A DNA stretch of 64,000 nucleotides, from contig NZ_JAPJDA010000013.1 of NCBI RefSeq assembly GCF_026241755.1, positions 62,001 to 126,000 of the forward strand, in the 5' to 3' direction. Below the pieces are notes generated by a model. The model was not told where the DNA came from, did not search any database, and was given only the letters and a program-made list of their open reading frames with translations. This stretch comes from Salinimicrobium profundisediminis (lineage in GTDB: Bacteria > Bacteroidota > Bacteroidia > Flavobacteriales > Flavobacteriaceae). Positions within the stretch are counted from its first letter, which is position 1. Each line of letters begins with the position of its first letter. Shown in pieces: positions 51,956 through 59,895 of the stretch. Made by a program: the position numbers and the translations under genes.

Positions 51956-53848
51956 ATGGACGGCACAAGCCAAACCCCTCACCAAGAAAAACTTGAGCAA
52001 TTAAAAAAGATATTACCCGAAGCCTTTAGTGAAGGAAAAATAGATTGGGAAAAATTAAAAGCTACCCTGGGGGAAGATATCAACTTTAGCAATGAACGTT
52101 ACGTGCTGAACTGGGCAGGGAAGAGCGATGCTTTTAAGGCGTTGCAAAGCCCCACTACGAAAACCTTAATTCCTGCCAAGGAAGAATCTGTCAATTTTGT
52201 TGAAACTGAGAATATCTTCATAGAAGGGGAAAACCTGGAGGTTCTAAAAATCCTTCAAAAAAGCTATTTCGGAAAGGTGAAGATGATTTACATTGACCCA
52301 CCTTATAACACCGGGAACGACTCCTTTATCTATCCGGATAAGTTCTCAGAAACGAGACAAGAGTACCAAAAACGGGTTGGTGACATAGATGAAGAGGGCT
52401 ACTTGACTCGGGAGGGTAATTATGCTAAAAACAGCAAGGAGAATGGCCAATATCACAGTAACTGGCTTAACATGATGTTCCCGCGGCTTTTCCTGGCGAA
52501 AAACCTTTTAAAGGAAAATGGGTTGATCTTCGTTTCTATAGATGACAACGAAGTGCATAATCTCCGTCTTCTATTAAATGAGATTTTTGGAGAAGAAAAT
52601 TTCGTTGCTTCTTTTATATGGGAGAAAAGAACAAACCGAGAAAATAGAAAAGTTGTTTCCAATAGGCATGATTATATTCTTTGCTATTCGAAATTACAAA
52701 TAGAAGGGGTTCGAGCTATTAATCAACTTCCAATGAACAAAAAAGCCTTGTCAAATTATAAAAACCCTGATAATGACACCAGAGGCTTATGGAAATCTGA
52801 CCCCGCAACTGCACAAGCTGGACACGGAACTAAGGCACAATTTTATGATTTAATTGCACCAAACGGAAAAGTCCACAAACTTCAAAGTGGAAGATGTTGG
52901 TTATATACCAGTGATGTTATGAATGAAGCAATAGAAGATAATAGGATTTGGTTTGGAAAAGATGGCAATGGGGTTCCAAGAGTAAAAATATATTTAACAG
53001 CAAAAGAAAGAGGATTAACACCAGAAACTATATTATTCGCTAATGACGTTGGAACAACGGAATCTGCAAAAAATAAAATAAAAGATTTATTCGATGGGAT
53101 TGCGGTATTTGAAACACCTAAATCAGTTAAGCTAGTAGAACGTTTAATTCAAATGGGAACGAAAGATGGAATTGTTCTAGATTTTTTTTCTGGTTCGGGA
53201 ACTTTAAATCACGCTGTGTCAAATGTTAACGCAAAAGATGGTGGCAATAGAAAATCTATATCGGTTCAACTCCCCGAACTATGTGATGAGAAAAGCGAAG
53301 CTTATAAAGCAGGTTTTAAAACCATAGCTGATATTGCCAAAGAACGAATTCGTCGGGCGGGCAAGAAAATTGAAGAAGCAATAAAAGCTGAACAAGAAAA
53401 GAAAAAAGGAGAGTTAGGCTTTGAAGAAGAGAGCTCTTCTTCCCTGCCCGACCTAGGTTTTAAAGTTTTCAAACTTGCCGATAGTAACTTTAAACAATGG
53501 CAGCAAATTAAAAACAAAGATGCGGCCGCCCTGGAAGAACAAATGAAACTCTTTGTGGACCCGGTGAACAAAAAAGCCACTACGCAAAATATGGTTTATG
53601 AGCTTCTTTTTAAAAGTGGGAAGGATCTAAACAGCAGCATCCAAGACAAAAAAGGCTTCACCTCCATAAACCAGGGAGAACTTATTTTTGTATTAGAAGA
53701 AGTAAACCAGGACATTTTCACGTCCATACTAGAAGAAAGCCCTCAAAAAGTGATTGCGCTGGATAAATTATTCAAGGGCAATGACCAGCTAAAAACTAAT
53801 ACTGCTCTGCAAATGAAAGATGCGGGAATTGAATTTAAAACTATTTAA
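51956..53848 (+). CDS. mod: Type III restriction-modification methyltransferase (Mod)
   Basis: The 630-aa protein has the type III Mod order of motifs: catalytic D114-P-P-Y117 first (IDPPYNTGNDSFIYPDKF), then the target-recognition region, then the SAM site D409-FFSGSGT. It methylates adenine in its recognition site and also gives the Mod-Res complex its DNA specificity. The central part (about 222-410, bases 52620-53190) is much more AT-rich than the two ends, consistent with exchange of the recognition domain by recombination. The C-terminal 200 residues match Mod proteins and probably contact Res. It is the first gene of a coupled operon with HepT, MntA and Res. Confidence 0.92.
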   Translation: MDGTSQTPHQEKLEQLKKILPEAFSEGKIDWEKLKATLGEDINFSNERYVLNWAGKSDAFKALQSPTTKTLIPAKEESVNFVETENIFIEGENLEVLKILQKSYFGKVKMIYIDPPYNTGNDSFIYPDKFSETRQEYQKRVGDIDEEGYLTREGNYAKNSKENGQYHSNWLNMMFPRLFLAKNLLKENGLIFVSIDDNEVHNLRLLLNEIFGEENFVASFIWEKRTNRENRKVVSNRHDYILCYSKLQIEGVRAINQLPMNKKALSNYKNPDNDTRGLWKSDPATAQAGHGTKAQFYDLIAPNGKVHKLQSGRCWLYTSDVMNEAIEDNRIWFGKDGNGVPRVKIYLTAKERGLTPETILFANDVGTTESAKNKIKDLFDGIAVFETPKSVKLVERLIQMGTKDGIVLDFFSGSGTLNHAVSNVNAKDGGNRKSISVQLPELCDEKSEAYKAGFKTIADIAKERIRRAGKKIEEAIKAEQEKKKGELGFEEESSSSLPDLGFKVFKLADSNFKQWQQIKNKDAAALEEQMKLFVDPVNKKATTQNMVYELLFKSGKDLNSSIQDKKGFTSINQGELIFVLEEVNQDIFTSILEESPQKVIALDKLFKGNDQLKTNTALQMKDAGIEFKTI

Positions 53849-53850
53849 AT

Positions 53851-54342
53851 ATGGAGCAGGTAAGATGGAAGCAGCGATTCAATAATCTCGAAAAGGCTTT
53901 TCAGAAACTAAAACGTGGTTTGGATCTATTTGACTTTGAACTGTACCAGGAAAAAAGAGTTGATCTAAGGGAAAATCTGGACACTGAAAATGAACAATTC
54001 CTTATGGGAGAACTTGAACAGTTAGATCTGGAAAGGGAAGGCCTTATTCAGCGCTTTGAATATACTTTTGAACTATTTCTTCTCACCATGAAGGATTATA
54101 TGAAATTCACAGGAGAAGCTCCCGAGGAAATTTCGGGCAACAGTGGTATCCTTAAAAAGGCTTTATCCCGTGGAATTATTGAAGATCACGATGGCTGGAG
54201 AAAAATGCTCAAATCCAGAAATCTCACCTCACATACTTACAACGAAGAAACTGCCGACGAAATTACCCGCGATATTATAGAGATTTTCTTTCCACTTATG
54301 CAAAAACTATATATTACCCTTGAGCAACAATACTTTAAATAA
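53851..54342 (+). CDS. hepT: HepT-like HEPN toxin (HI0074-type)
   Basis: The 163-aa all-helical protein has the HEPN motif R123-N-L-T-S-H128-T-Y130, which fits R-x4-H-x-Y. In characterised HepT toxins R and H form the RNase site, and the Tyr is the residue that the partner MntA modifies with AMP. It starts 2 bp after mod and overlaps mntA by 23 bp. It is somewhat longer than most HI0074 proteins because of a charged stretch at about 37-65. The position inside a type III operon suggests that the toxin is released when the restriction system is disturbed; this is inference. Confidence 0.85.
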   Translation: MEQVRWKQRFNNLEKAFQKLKRGLDLFDFELYQEKRVDLRENLDTENEQFLMGELEQLDLEREGLIQRFEYTFELFLLTMKDYMKFTGEAPEEISGNSGILKKALSRGIIEDHDGWRKMLKSRNLTSHTYNEETADEITRDIIEIFFPLMQKLYITLEQQYFK

Positions 54343-54640
54343 TTACGGACTTTCTTCTGAGACTCTTAATCTACTCAACGATGTGTTTAGGAGTTTTCCG
54401 GAAATCGAAATGGTAAAAATATTTGGTTCTCGAGCTATGGGTAACTATCGTCCAGGCTCTGATATCGATCTCGTTATTATTTCTCGTTATTTATCTCATG
54501 AAGAACATCTCAAAATCTTAAATGCGCTGGAGGACCTGGAGCTTCTTTACGAAATAGATTGTTTAAACTACAGGTCAATTAAAGAACCTGCACTTAAAGA
54601 ACATATCGATGATTATGGTAAAATCTTATATAAGGCATGA
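54320..54640 (+). CDS. mntA: MntA-like minimal nucleotidyltransferase antitoxin
   Basis: The 106-aa protein is a minimal nucleotidyltransferase with the G36-S-R-A-M-G...S-D48-I-D50-L motif and a third acidic residue, D80 (LLYEIDCL). In the HepT-MntA toxin-antitoxin family this enzyme attaches AMP to the Tyr of R-x4-H-x-Y in HepT and so silences it. The start is a TTG at 54320 inside hepT; there is no in-frame ATG before the catalytic motif. Its stop overlaps the res ATG (ATGA). Coupled translation with both neighbours would keep antitoxin and restriction subunits in step. Confidence 0.87.
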   Translation: MSNNTLNNYGLSSETLNLLNDVFRSFPEIEMVKIFGSRAMGNYRPGSDIDLVIISRYLSHEEHLKILNALEDLELLYEIDCLNYRSIKEPALKEHIDDYGKILYKA

Positions 54641-57291
54641 AGTTTAAATTTGAAGCAGATCTCGAATATCAAAAAGAAGCCTTTAATGCGATAACAGGTA
54701 TTTTTGAAGGTCAACCCACAGAAGATTCCATAAGGGAGTTTGGGCTTCAGGAGGAATCCAGCCTTAATTTTATCAATGGGGTAAGCAATAAACTCGCCCT
54801 TTCTGAAGAACAGGTACTGCAAAACCTTCAGGAAATCCAGAAAAAAAATGATATTCTACCTTCGAAGGAATTGGATGGAATGAACTTTTCTGTAGAAATG
54901 GAAACCGGTACGGGAAAAACCTATGTCTACCTAAGGAGTGTTTACGAACTGTACGAGAAGTACGGCTTCAAAAAAGATGTTATCGTAGTCCCTTCGGTCG
55001 CCATTAGGGAGGGTGTATTGAAAAACCTGCAAATTACCCACGACCATTTTCAAAACCTGTACGATAATATCCCGGTGAATTTCCAGGTGTACGATAGCTC
55101 AAAGGTATCTGTCCTTAGAGGGTTCGCTACAGGAAACACCATTGAAATCCTGGTAATCAACATCGACTCCTTTGCCAAGGATGAAAATATCATTAACCGT
55201 CCCAATGACAAACTAAGCGGCCAGAAACCTGTAGAGTTTATCCAGTCCACCAATCCTATTATAATTGTGGATGAACCCCAGAACATGGAGACAGAAAAAA
55301 GGGCTGCTGCATTAGAAAATTTAAAGCCCCTCTGTACGCTCCGTTTTTCGGCCACGCACAGGAATAGGTATAATCTCATTTACAGCCTCAATCCAGTTAA
55401 AGCTTATGACCTGGGTCTTGTAAAGCAGATTGAGGTAGATTCCATTATGGAAGAAAATGCATATAACGATGCTTTTGTTGCTGTAGAATCTATCACTGCG
55501 ACCAAGACCAAAGTCCTGGCAAAAATTTCCATTAATGTGAATGACAAAGGAGGGGTGAAAAAGAAAAAGGTTTCTGTAAAAGTTGGCGATGATCTTTACC
55601 GGCTTTCCAATCAAAGGGAAGTTTATTCCAACGGTTATATCATTGAGGAAATAGATGCGGCGAACAAATGCATTTCAATGTCCAATGGGAACCTCCTCTA
55701 CCAGGGAAATAGCCAGGGTGGACTCGGTGACGAAGTAATGAAATTCCAGATAAGGAAAACAATAGAGGAACACCTCAAAAAGGAAAAACGCCTTCAACCA
55801 AAAGGAATCAAGGTCCTCTCCCTCTTCTTTATAGACAAAGTGGCCAACTACAGGGAATACAGTGAAACAGGGGTTGTCCTCCCCGGGAAATTCGCCCGGT
55901 GGTTTGAAGAAATTTATCAGGAATACGTTTCAAAACCTGCTTTCAAGGATTTAGACAATTTTCCTGTGGACAAGGTGCATAACGGATATTTTTCCACAGA
56001 TAAAAAAGGAATACTAAAAGACACCTCGGGCATGACCAAGGCTGATGATGACATCTACAGCCTTATCATGAAAGACAAGGAGAGGTTATTGGACCTCGAA
56101 ACCCCACTGCGGTTTATTTTCTCCCATTCGGCTTTGCGTGAAGGTTGGGACAACCCAAACGTCTTCCAGATCTGTACGCTCAACGAAACAAAATCTGACA
56201 TAAAGAAACGCCAGGAAATTGGCCGCGGACTAAGACTGGCCGTTGACGGTGAAGGTAATAGAATTTATGACCAGAACATCAATCGGTTGACGGTCATAGC
56301 TAACGAAGCCTACGACGATTTTGCAAAGGCTCTACAGAAGGAGATAGAAGAAGAATGTGGGGTACAATTTAAAGGAAGGATCAAAAACCGAAAAGACCGG
56401 GAAGCTGTGAAATACCGCAAAGGTTTTGAAGCCGATCCTAAATTCCTTGAAATTTGGGAGAAGATCAAACATAGGACGAAATACCGGGTTGATTATAAGA
56501 CATCGGAATTGATCAATGCCGCAGCAAAAGCGGTCAAAGAACTCCCTCCAGTCAAAGCCCCGTCCATAAGATCGACCAAGGTTTCCATAAGTATGGACGA
56601 AAAAGGAATTGAAACCACGTACGCCGGGGATAAAGTGGAATCATATGAAAACTACGGCTGGCAAATTCCCGATGTCCTGGGCTATATTCAAAGCAAGACG
56701 GAACTCACACGATCTACAGTATATGAAATCCTTAGCCAATCGGGACGAATCAAGGATGTGCTAGTGAACCCACAACTATTTTTAGACCTAACCTCCAATG
56801 CCATTAACAGGAGCCTCTTCAATTTGATGATAGAAGGAATCAAGTATGAGGAGATAGGCGGCCTGGAATATGAAATGAAGCTATTCGAGGCACAGGAACT
56901 GGAAATATTTGTAAACGAATTCACCTTCACGGTAAGCGATCGCACAAAAACAATTTATGAAGATTTAATGCCTCTGGATTCTGGCACCGAAAGCAAGTTT
57001 GCTCAGGATTGTGAAAGTAGTCCACAGATAAAATTCTACTTCAAATTACCTTTTTGGTTCAAGATCCCCACTCCTATTGGTACGTACAATCCTGACTGGG
57101 CGGTAGTATTTGAAGATGATTCGAAGATTTATTTTGTCGCTGAAACCAAGGATACTGGTCCCGGGGAGGTAGACCTGACAAAACTCAAGGTTGACGAACA
57201 ACTAAAAATAAAATGCGGCAAAGCACACTTTGAACAACTCGATGAAGTGGAATACCGGGTGGTGAGCAAGGTGGGGCAGTTGGTAAACTAA
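54637..57291 (+). CDS. res: Type III restriction enzyme Res subunit
   Basis: The 884-aa protein combines a superfamily 2 helicase/ATPase with a C-terminal nuclease. Visible motifs are Walker A in M88-ETGTGKT, DExx box D212-E-P-Q, motif III SATHRN, motif VI QEIGRGLR, and a PD-(D/E)XK nuclease P819-D820 ... A-E836-T-K838 (NPDWAVVFEDD, FVAETKDTG). All are intact, so the enzyme should be active. Res translocates or slides on DNA and cuts when two unmodified sites are found, together with Mod. It begins inside the last codon of mntA. The length is normal for the family. Confidence 0.93.
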   Translation: MKFKFEADLEYQKEAFNAITGIFEGQPTEDSIREFGLQEESSLNFINGVSNKLALSEEQVLQNLQEIQKKNDILPSKELDGMNFSVEMETGTGKTYVYLRSVYELYEKYGFKKDVIVVPSVAIREGVLKNLQITHDHFQNLYDNIPVNFQVYDSSKVSVLRGFATGNTIEILVINIDSFAKDENIINRPNDKLSGQKPVEFIQSTNPIIIVDEPQNMETEKRAAALENLKPLCTLRFSATHRNRYNLIYSLNPVKAYDLGLVKQIEVDSIMEENAYNDAFVAVESITATKTKVLAKISINVNDKGGVKKKKVSVKVGDDLYRLSNQREVYSNGYIIEEIDAANKCISMSNGNLLYQGNSQGGLGDEVMKFQIRKTIEEHLKKEKRLQPKGIKVLSLFFIDKVANYREYSETGVVLPGKFARWFEEIYQEYVSKPAFKDLDNFPVDKVHNGYFSTDKKGILKDTSGMTKADDDIYSLIMKDKERLLDLETPLRFIFSHSALREGWDNPNVFQICTLNETKSDIKKRQEIGRGLRLAVDGEGNRIYDQNINRLTVIANEAYDDFAKALQKEIEEECGVQFKGRIKNRKDREAVKYRKGFEADPKFLEIWEKIKHRTKYRVDYKTSELINAAAKAVKELPPVKAPSIRSTKVSISMDEKGIETTYAGDKVESYENYGWQIPDVLGYIQSKTELTRSTVYEILSQSGRIKDVLVNPQLFLDLTSNAINRSLFNLMIEGIKYEEIGGLEYEMKLFEAQELEIFVNEFTFTVSDRTKTIYEDLMPLDSGTESKFAQDCESSPQIKFYFKLPFWFKIPTPIGTYNPDWAVVFEDDSKIYFVAETKDTGPGEVDLTKLKVDEQLKIKCGKAHFEQLDEVEYRVVSKVGQLVN

Positions 57292-57302
57292 GGATTGAGC
57301 AT

Positions 57303-58061
57303 ATGGAAATCTCAAAAAAACAAATTTGGCTCCTCATTGTCATTGGTATAGTATTAATTTCTTTCCCCCTTTTATTTATCCAGGATCTCGGCTTCATATC
57401 ATTCAGTGACAAAGGATACATAGGGGACAGAATTTCTGACACGACGGCAATCTTTATAAGTTTCATTGGTTCTGTGTTATTGTATTTGACCTTAAAGGCA
57501 CAAGTAAAAGCAAACAGAGAAATTCAAAAACGATTCAAGATTCAACAGGAAAATGAAAAACTTGAAAAACTTACACTGCGTTACAAAGAAAGAATAAGTG
57601 CTTTATCCGAAGAAATAAGAACTTTCAGTTATACAAATAATAACAGCGACTCCGGGACGAAACCCGATTTTAAATTATATTCTGGCCCCCAGGCAATATC
57701 TCAATTACTCAAGATAAGAAAATCTATATTTTACGGAAACGAATGGAGATCTGCTTACCTTTTGGAGCCCAAATTCGAAGAATTGAGGCAATTACTTTTA
57801 ATGTTTCTGAGTATTTCAGAATCACTGAACCAGGAAATTTTCACTGATAAAACCATAGAAAATAGGGAAGTAAAGTCTCAACTTATATCTACTTTAAAAT
57901 TTCACTACGACGCTAAGATTAGAGGAAATTTCTTATCTATGGAGAAATATAAAGCTGTAGATAAGCCATGTCCCGATTGTTCCAGCACCCATGGAATACC
58001 TGAAGACCTTTTTGAAATTTGTAATTCCATTGCGTTTAAACTACAATTAAAATTAAACTAA
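57303..58061 (+). CDS. Two-helix membrane protein, Abi-like
   Basis: The 252-aa protein has two N-terminal membrane helices (about 8-28 and 47-64) separated by a short GYIGDRISDTTAIF loop, then a coiled coil (66-105) and a cytoplasmic domain with SGPQAISQLLKIRKSIFYG and a CPDCSSTHG motif near 225. The layout, especially the GD...I loop before helix 2, resembles the putative phage abortive-infection membrane family, but I cannot confirm membership. It begins 11 bp after res. Abortive proteins of this kind are thought to act at the membrane after a phage trigger. An accessory to the type III operon or an independent defence gene are both possible. Confidence 0.6.
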   Translation: MEISKKQIWLLIVIGIVLISFPLLFIQDLGFISFSDKGYIGDRISDTTAIFISFIGSVLLYLTLKAQVKANREIQKRFKIQQENEKLEKLTLRYKERISALSEEIRTFSYTNNNSDSGTKPDFKLYSGPQAISQLLKIRKSIFYGNEWRSAYLLEPKFEELRQLLLMFLSISESLNQEIFTDKTIENREVKSQLISTLKFHYDAKIRGNFLSMEKYKAVDKPCPDCSSTHGIPEDLFEICNSIAFKLQLKLN

Positions 58062-58145
58062 TTTCAGACCCGTGCGATAGTATTATTTTTTGCGACTCAT
58101 AAGGTTATAGGCATAAATACAATCAATAAAAGAGTAAAAAAAAAC

Positions 58146-58970
58146 ATGAGCAAATCCATCACTTATCAACGTAAACTCATAGAGGTAGAAAAGAAATTGG
58201 GTTTTCTCTATGTACCTGCAAAAGCACGGGAATTACTGCCCAATGAAAATACCGAAATAAGGCTACTGCTTCCGGGGGAGAAAACCTCCAGCATCAAAAC
58301 TTACAACGCCGACCACAACCGCATTTTTGGTTTAACCCCTTTTTTCAAAAAGCATAAGCTCAAGGCCGGTGATATGGTTTCGGTAGAGATTTCAGAAGAT
58401 TTAATAATTATAAGCCTTCAGCAACAGGAAAAAATAGAAGATTCCGAAGAAAAGGAAGAAGAAACTTTTATTGATGTTTCTGGCCTCTCCTCCCAGTCAA
58501 AAGGAAATATAGGGGAAGACAGGGTAAAGGAAATCATACTGTTATACAGTCAGGGCCTGCTTAACGTTTATAAACCTGTAATTGATGATCGCGGAATAGA
58601 TCTTATAGTTCTAAAGGAAAAGATTTATAATCCTATTTATCTCCAGGTTAAAACCAGGTTTAATGTTCACAAACGAAATACTTTAATCTTAACTATTAAC
58701 GGGAACACCTTTAAACCGCATCACTCCTACTTTATAGTTGGCTTATCTTTTAACCAGGAAAGAATGGAGATGGATGATGATATTCTTTTTATTCCCTCCA
58801 AGGAAATACCGGAATTGGCCAGCAAGCTGTATGATGGCAATTGGAGAGTTACAGTTTCCATTACAAATGGGAAAACAACAGGCAAATACAAGAAGTATTT
58901 TGTCACCAAAGAGGAACTGGTGAATAAGCTGCTTGAGCGGATTGACCTGGTAAATGAAATTGTAAATTAA
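58146..58970 (+). CDS. B3/AbrB-like DNA-binding domain fused to a PD-(D/E)XK-type nuclease
   Basis: The 274-aa protein has an N-terminal domain (about 1-90) with GFLYVPAKARELLP and KLKAGDMVSVEISEDLIII, recalling the B3-type recognition domain of some restriction enzymes or an AbrB fold. After an acidic linker (95-110) comes a nuclease-like domain, GNIGE124DRVKEIILL, DDRGID152LIVL and IYLQ167VK169TRF. This corresponds to the E...D...QxK active site of DUF4365-like and Mrr-like enzymes. It may be a solitary restriction-type endonuclease whose site is protected by one of the nearby methylases. It stands 85 bp after the Abi-like gene with A-rich leader sequence. Confidence 0.7.
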   Translation: MSKSITYQRKLIEVEKKLGFLYVPAKARELLPNENTEIRLLLPGEKTSSIKTYNADHNRIFGLTPFFKKHKLKAGDMVSVEISEDLIIISLQQQEKIEDSEEKEEETFIDVSGLSSQSKGNIGEDRVKEIILLYSQGLLNVYKPVIDDRGIDLIVLKEKIYNPIYLQVKTRFNVHKRNTLILTINGNTFKPHHSYFIVGLSFNQERMEMDDDILFIPSKEIPELASKLYDGNWRVTVSITNGKTTGKYKKYFVTKEELVNKLLERIDLVNEIVN

Positions 58971-59004
58971 TTTAATTTCGACTAAATGTTACTCTTTTAA
59001 CCCT

Positions 59005-59226
59005 TTAAGGATATTCCTCCTTCTTCAAATCATGTGTGATTTTTGAAATATTTTCTAGTCTTGTTTTCGCTCTATGATAAAAATCGTTGTATTCTAATTT
59101 GTTTAGGTAATTCGGGCCTTCATTGGTATCAAAACAAAGCAACCAAAACTCTTACGAAAATTTTGTTGAAATTTTAGAAAAGGTTCTCATCTTTTCTACA
59201 CAGTCTTCTGGTTTTAACCAGATAGA
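59005..59226 (-). pseudogene. Remnant of an unknown gene, C-terminal end
   Basis: One minus-strand frame reads SIWLKPEDCVEKMRTFSKIS then TKFS, a TAA stop (59152-59154), EFWLLCFDTNEGPNYLNKLE and on to HDLKKEEYP and a final stop at 59005. The residues on both sides of the inner stop look like genuine protein, and there is no start codon with an open frame before them. I infer the decayed end of a gene whose front part is lost. The family is not recognised. Confidence 0.45.
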
Positions 59227-59321
59227 TTACTTGGTTGGAGAGAAATGAACGGATGAATTTCATAGCCACATCTTCTTTATTCCGATAGAATTTAGAGTAT
59301 CTTTTTCAGCCTTTCAAATTT

Positions 59322-59484
59322 TGTTAAAAAAGACCGTACTACGGTTGAGCTACCGAAAACTTGTTCTTACCAAATCGCAATGTATTTTAATGTTATTTGA
59401 CAATACAAAAATAACCGAACAGACTTTAAATCCGTCCAGATCCGATCAAATTTCAAGATGTTAAATTTTGACCGTACTACGGTC
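59322..59484. repeat. Two copies of a palindrome-containing repeat (GACCGTACTACGGT)
   Basis: The sequence TGTTAAA followed by 4-5 A/T-type bases and GACCGTACTACGGT occurs at 59322-59345 and 59459-59483. In the second copy GACCGTA-C-TACGGTC (59470-59484) is a perfect 15-bp palindrome. Another half-site CGTACTGG follows it at once. The copies are 138 bp apart in a gene-free region just before the excisionase-like gene. They may be binding sites for an element-encoded regulator, excisionase or replication protein. Confidence 0.65.
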
Positions 59485-59547
59485 GTACTGGGGAATAATA
59501 TCCAGTAAGTCCTCCCAACTTTGTAGAACGAAAGTCAAACCTTGATA

Positions 59548-59586
59548 GGGACTATCAACTAAAAAGATTAATCATTTGATAGTCCC
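59548..59586 (+). promoter_or_regulatory. 11-bp perfect inverted repeat in the leader of the HTH gene
   Basis: GGGACTATCAA (59548-59558) and TTGATAGTCCC (59576-59586) flank a 17-nt AT-rich spacer and end 22 nt before the ATG at 59609. It could be an operator for autoregulation or a hairpin in the leader RNA; the T-rich run TTTCTTT follows directly. Confidence 0.6.
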
Positions 59587-59608
59587 TTTCTTTAAAAACT
59601 GTTCTATT

Positions 59609-59890
59609 ATGCCAACAAGTATTATTACCACCGACGATCTTCGGGAGTTCAAATTAGAATTGCTCGAGGAGATGAGAAATCTTATCATCAAACAATCATC
59701 AGGAACTTTGAAGAAATATCTAAAATCTTCAGATGTGATGGATCTGCTCCAGGTAAGTCCGGGAACTCTTCAGAATTTAAGAATTAACGGCACCTTACCC
59801 TATACCAAAGTTGGAGGAATTATTTACTATGATGCCGAGGAAATCCAAAATGTAATGACCGCCAATCGGGTGCATCACAATTTTGATTAG
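59609..59890 (+). CDS. Excisionase-like HTH protein
   Basis: The 93-aa protein has a helical N-terminus and a MerR/excisionase-type HTH: LKSSDVMDLLQVSPGTLQNLRINGTLPYTKVGGIIYYDAEEIQNVM. The ATG at 59609 fits other family members; a TTG upstream (59576) lies within the inverted repeat. Such proteins open the small operon of replication/excision genes in Bacteroidota conjugative and mobilisable elements, where they act as recombination directionality factors or regulators. It is followed after 5 bp by the replication-type protein. Confidence 0.8.
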   Translation: MPTSIITTDDLREFKLELLEEMRNLIIKQSSGTLKKYLKSSDVMDLLQVSPGTLQNLRINGTLPYTKVGGIIYYDAEEIQNVMTANRVHHNFD

Positions 59891-59895
59891 TTATC

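Larger units (their letters stand above)
58971..59575. other. Gene-free boundary between defence island and conjugation module
   Basis: This 605-bp stretch has no intact gene. It contains the remnant at 59005-59226, the repeats at 59322-59484 and the left arm of the inverted repeat at 59548-59586. It also holds a short hairpin CTGGTTTTAACCAG at 59209-59222. The density of repeats suggests a regulatory or replication/excision site of the element. Confidence 0.6.
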
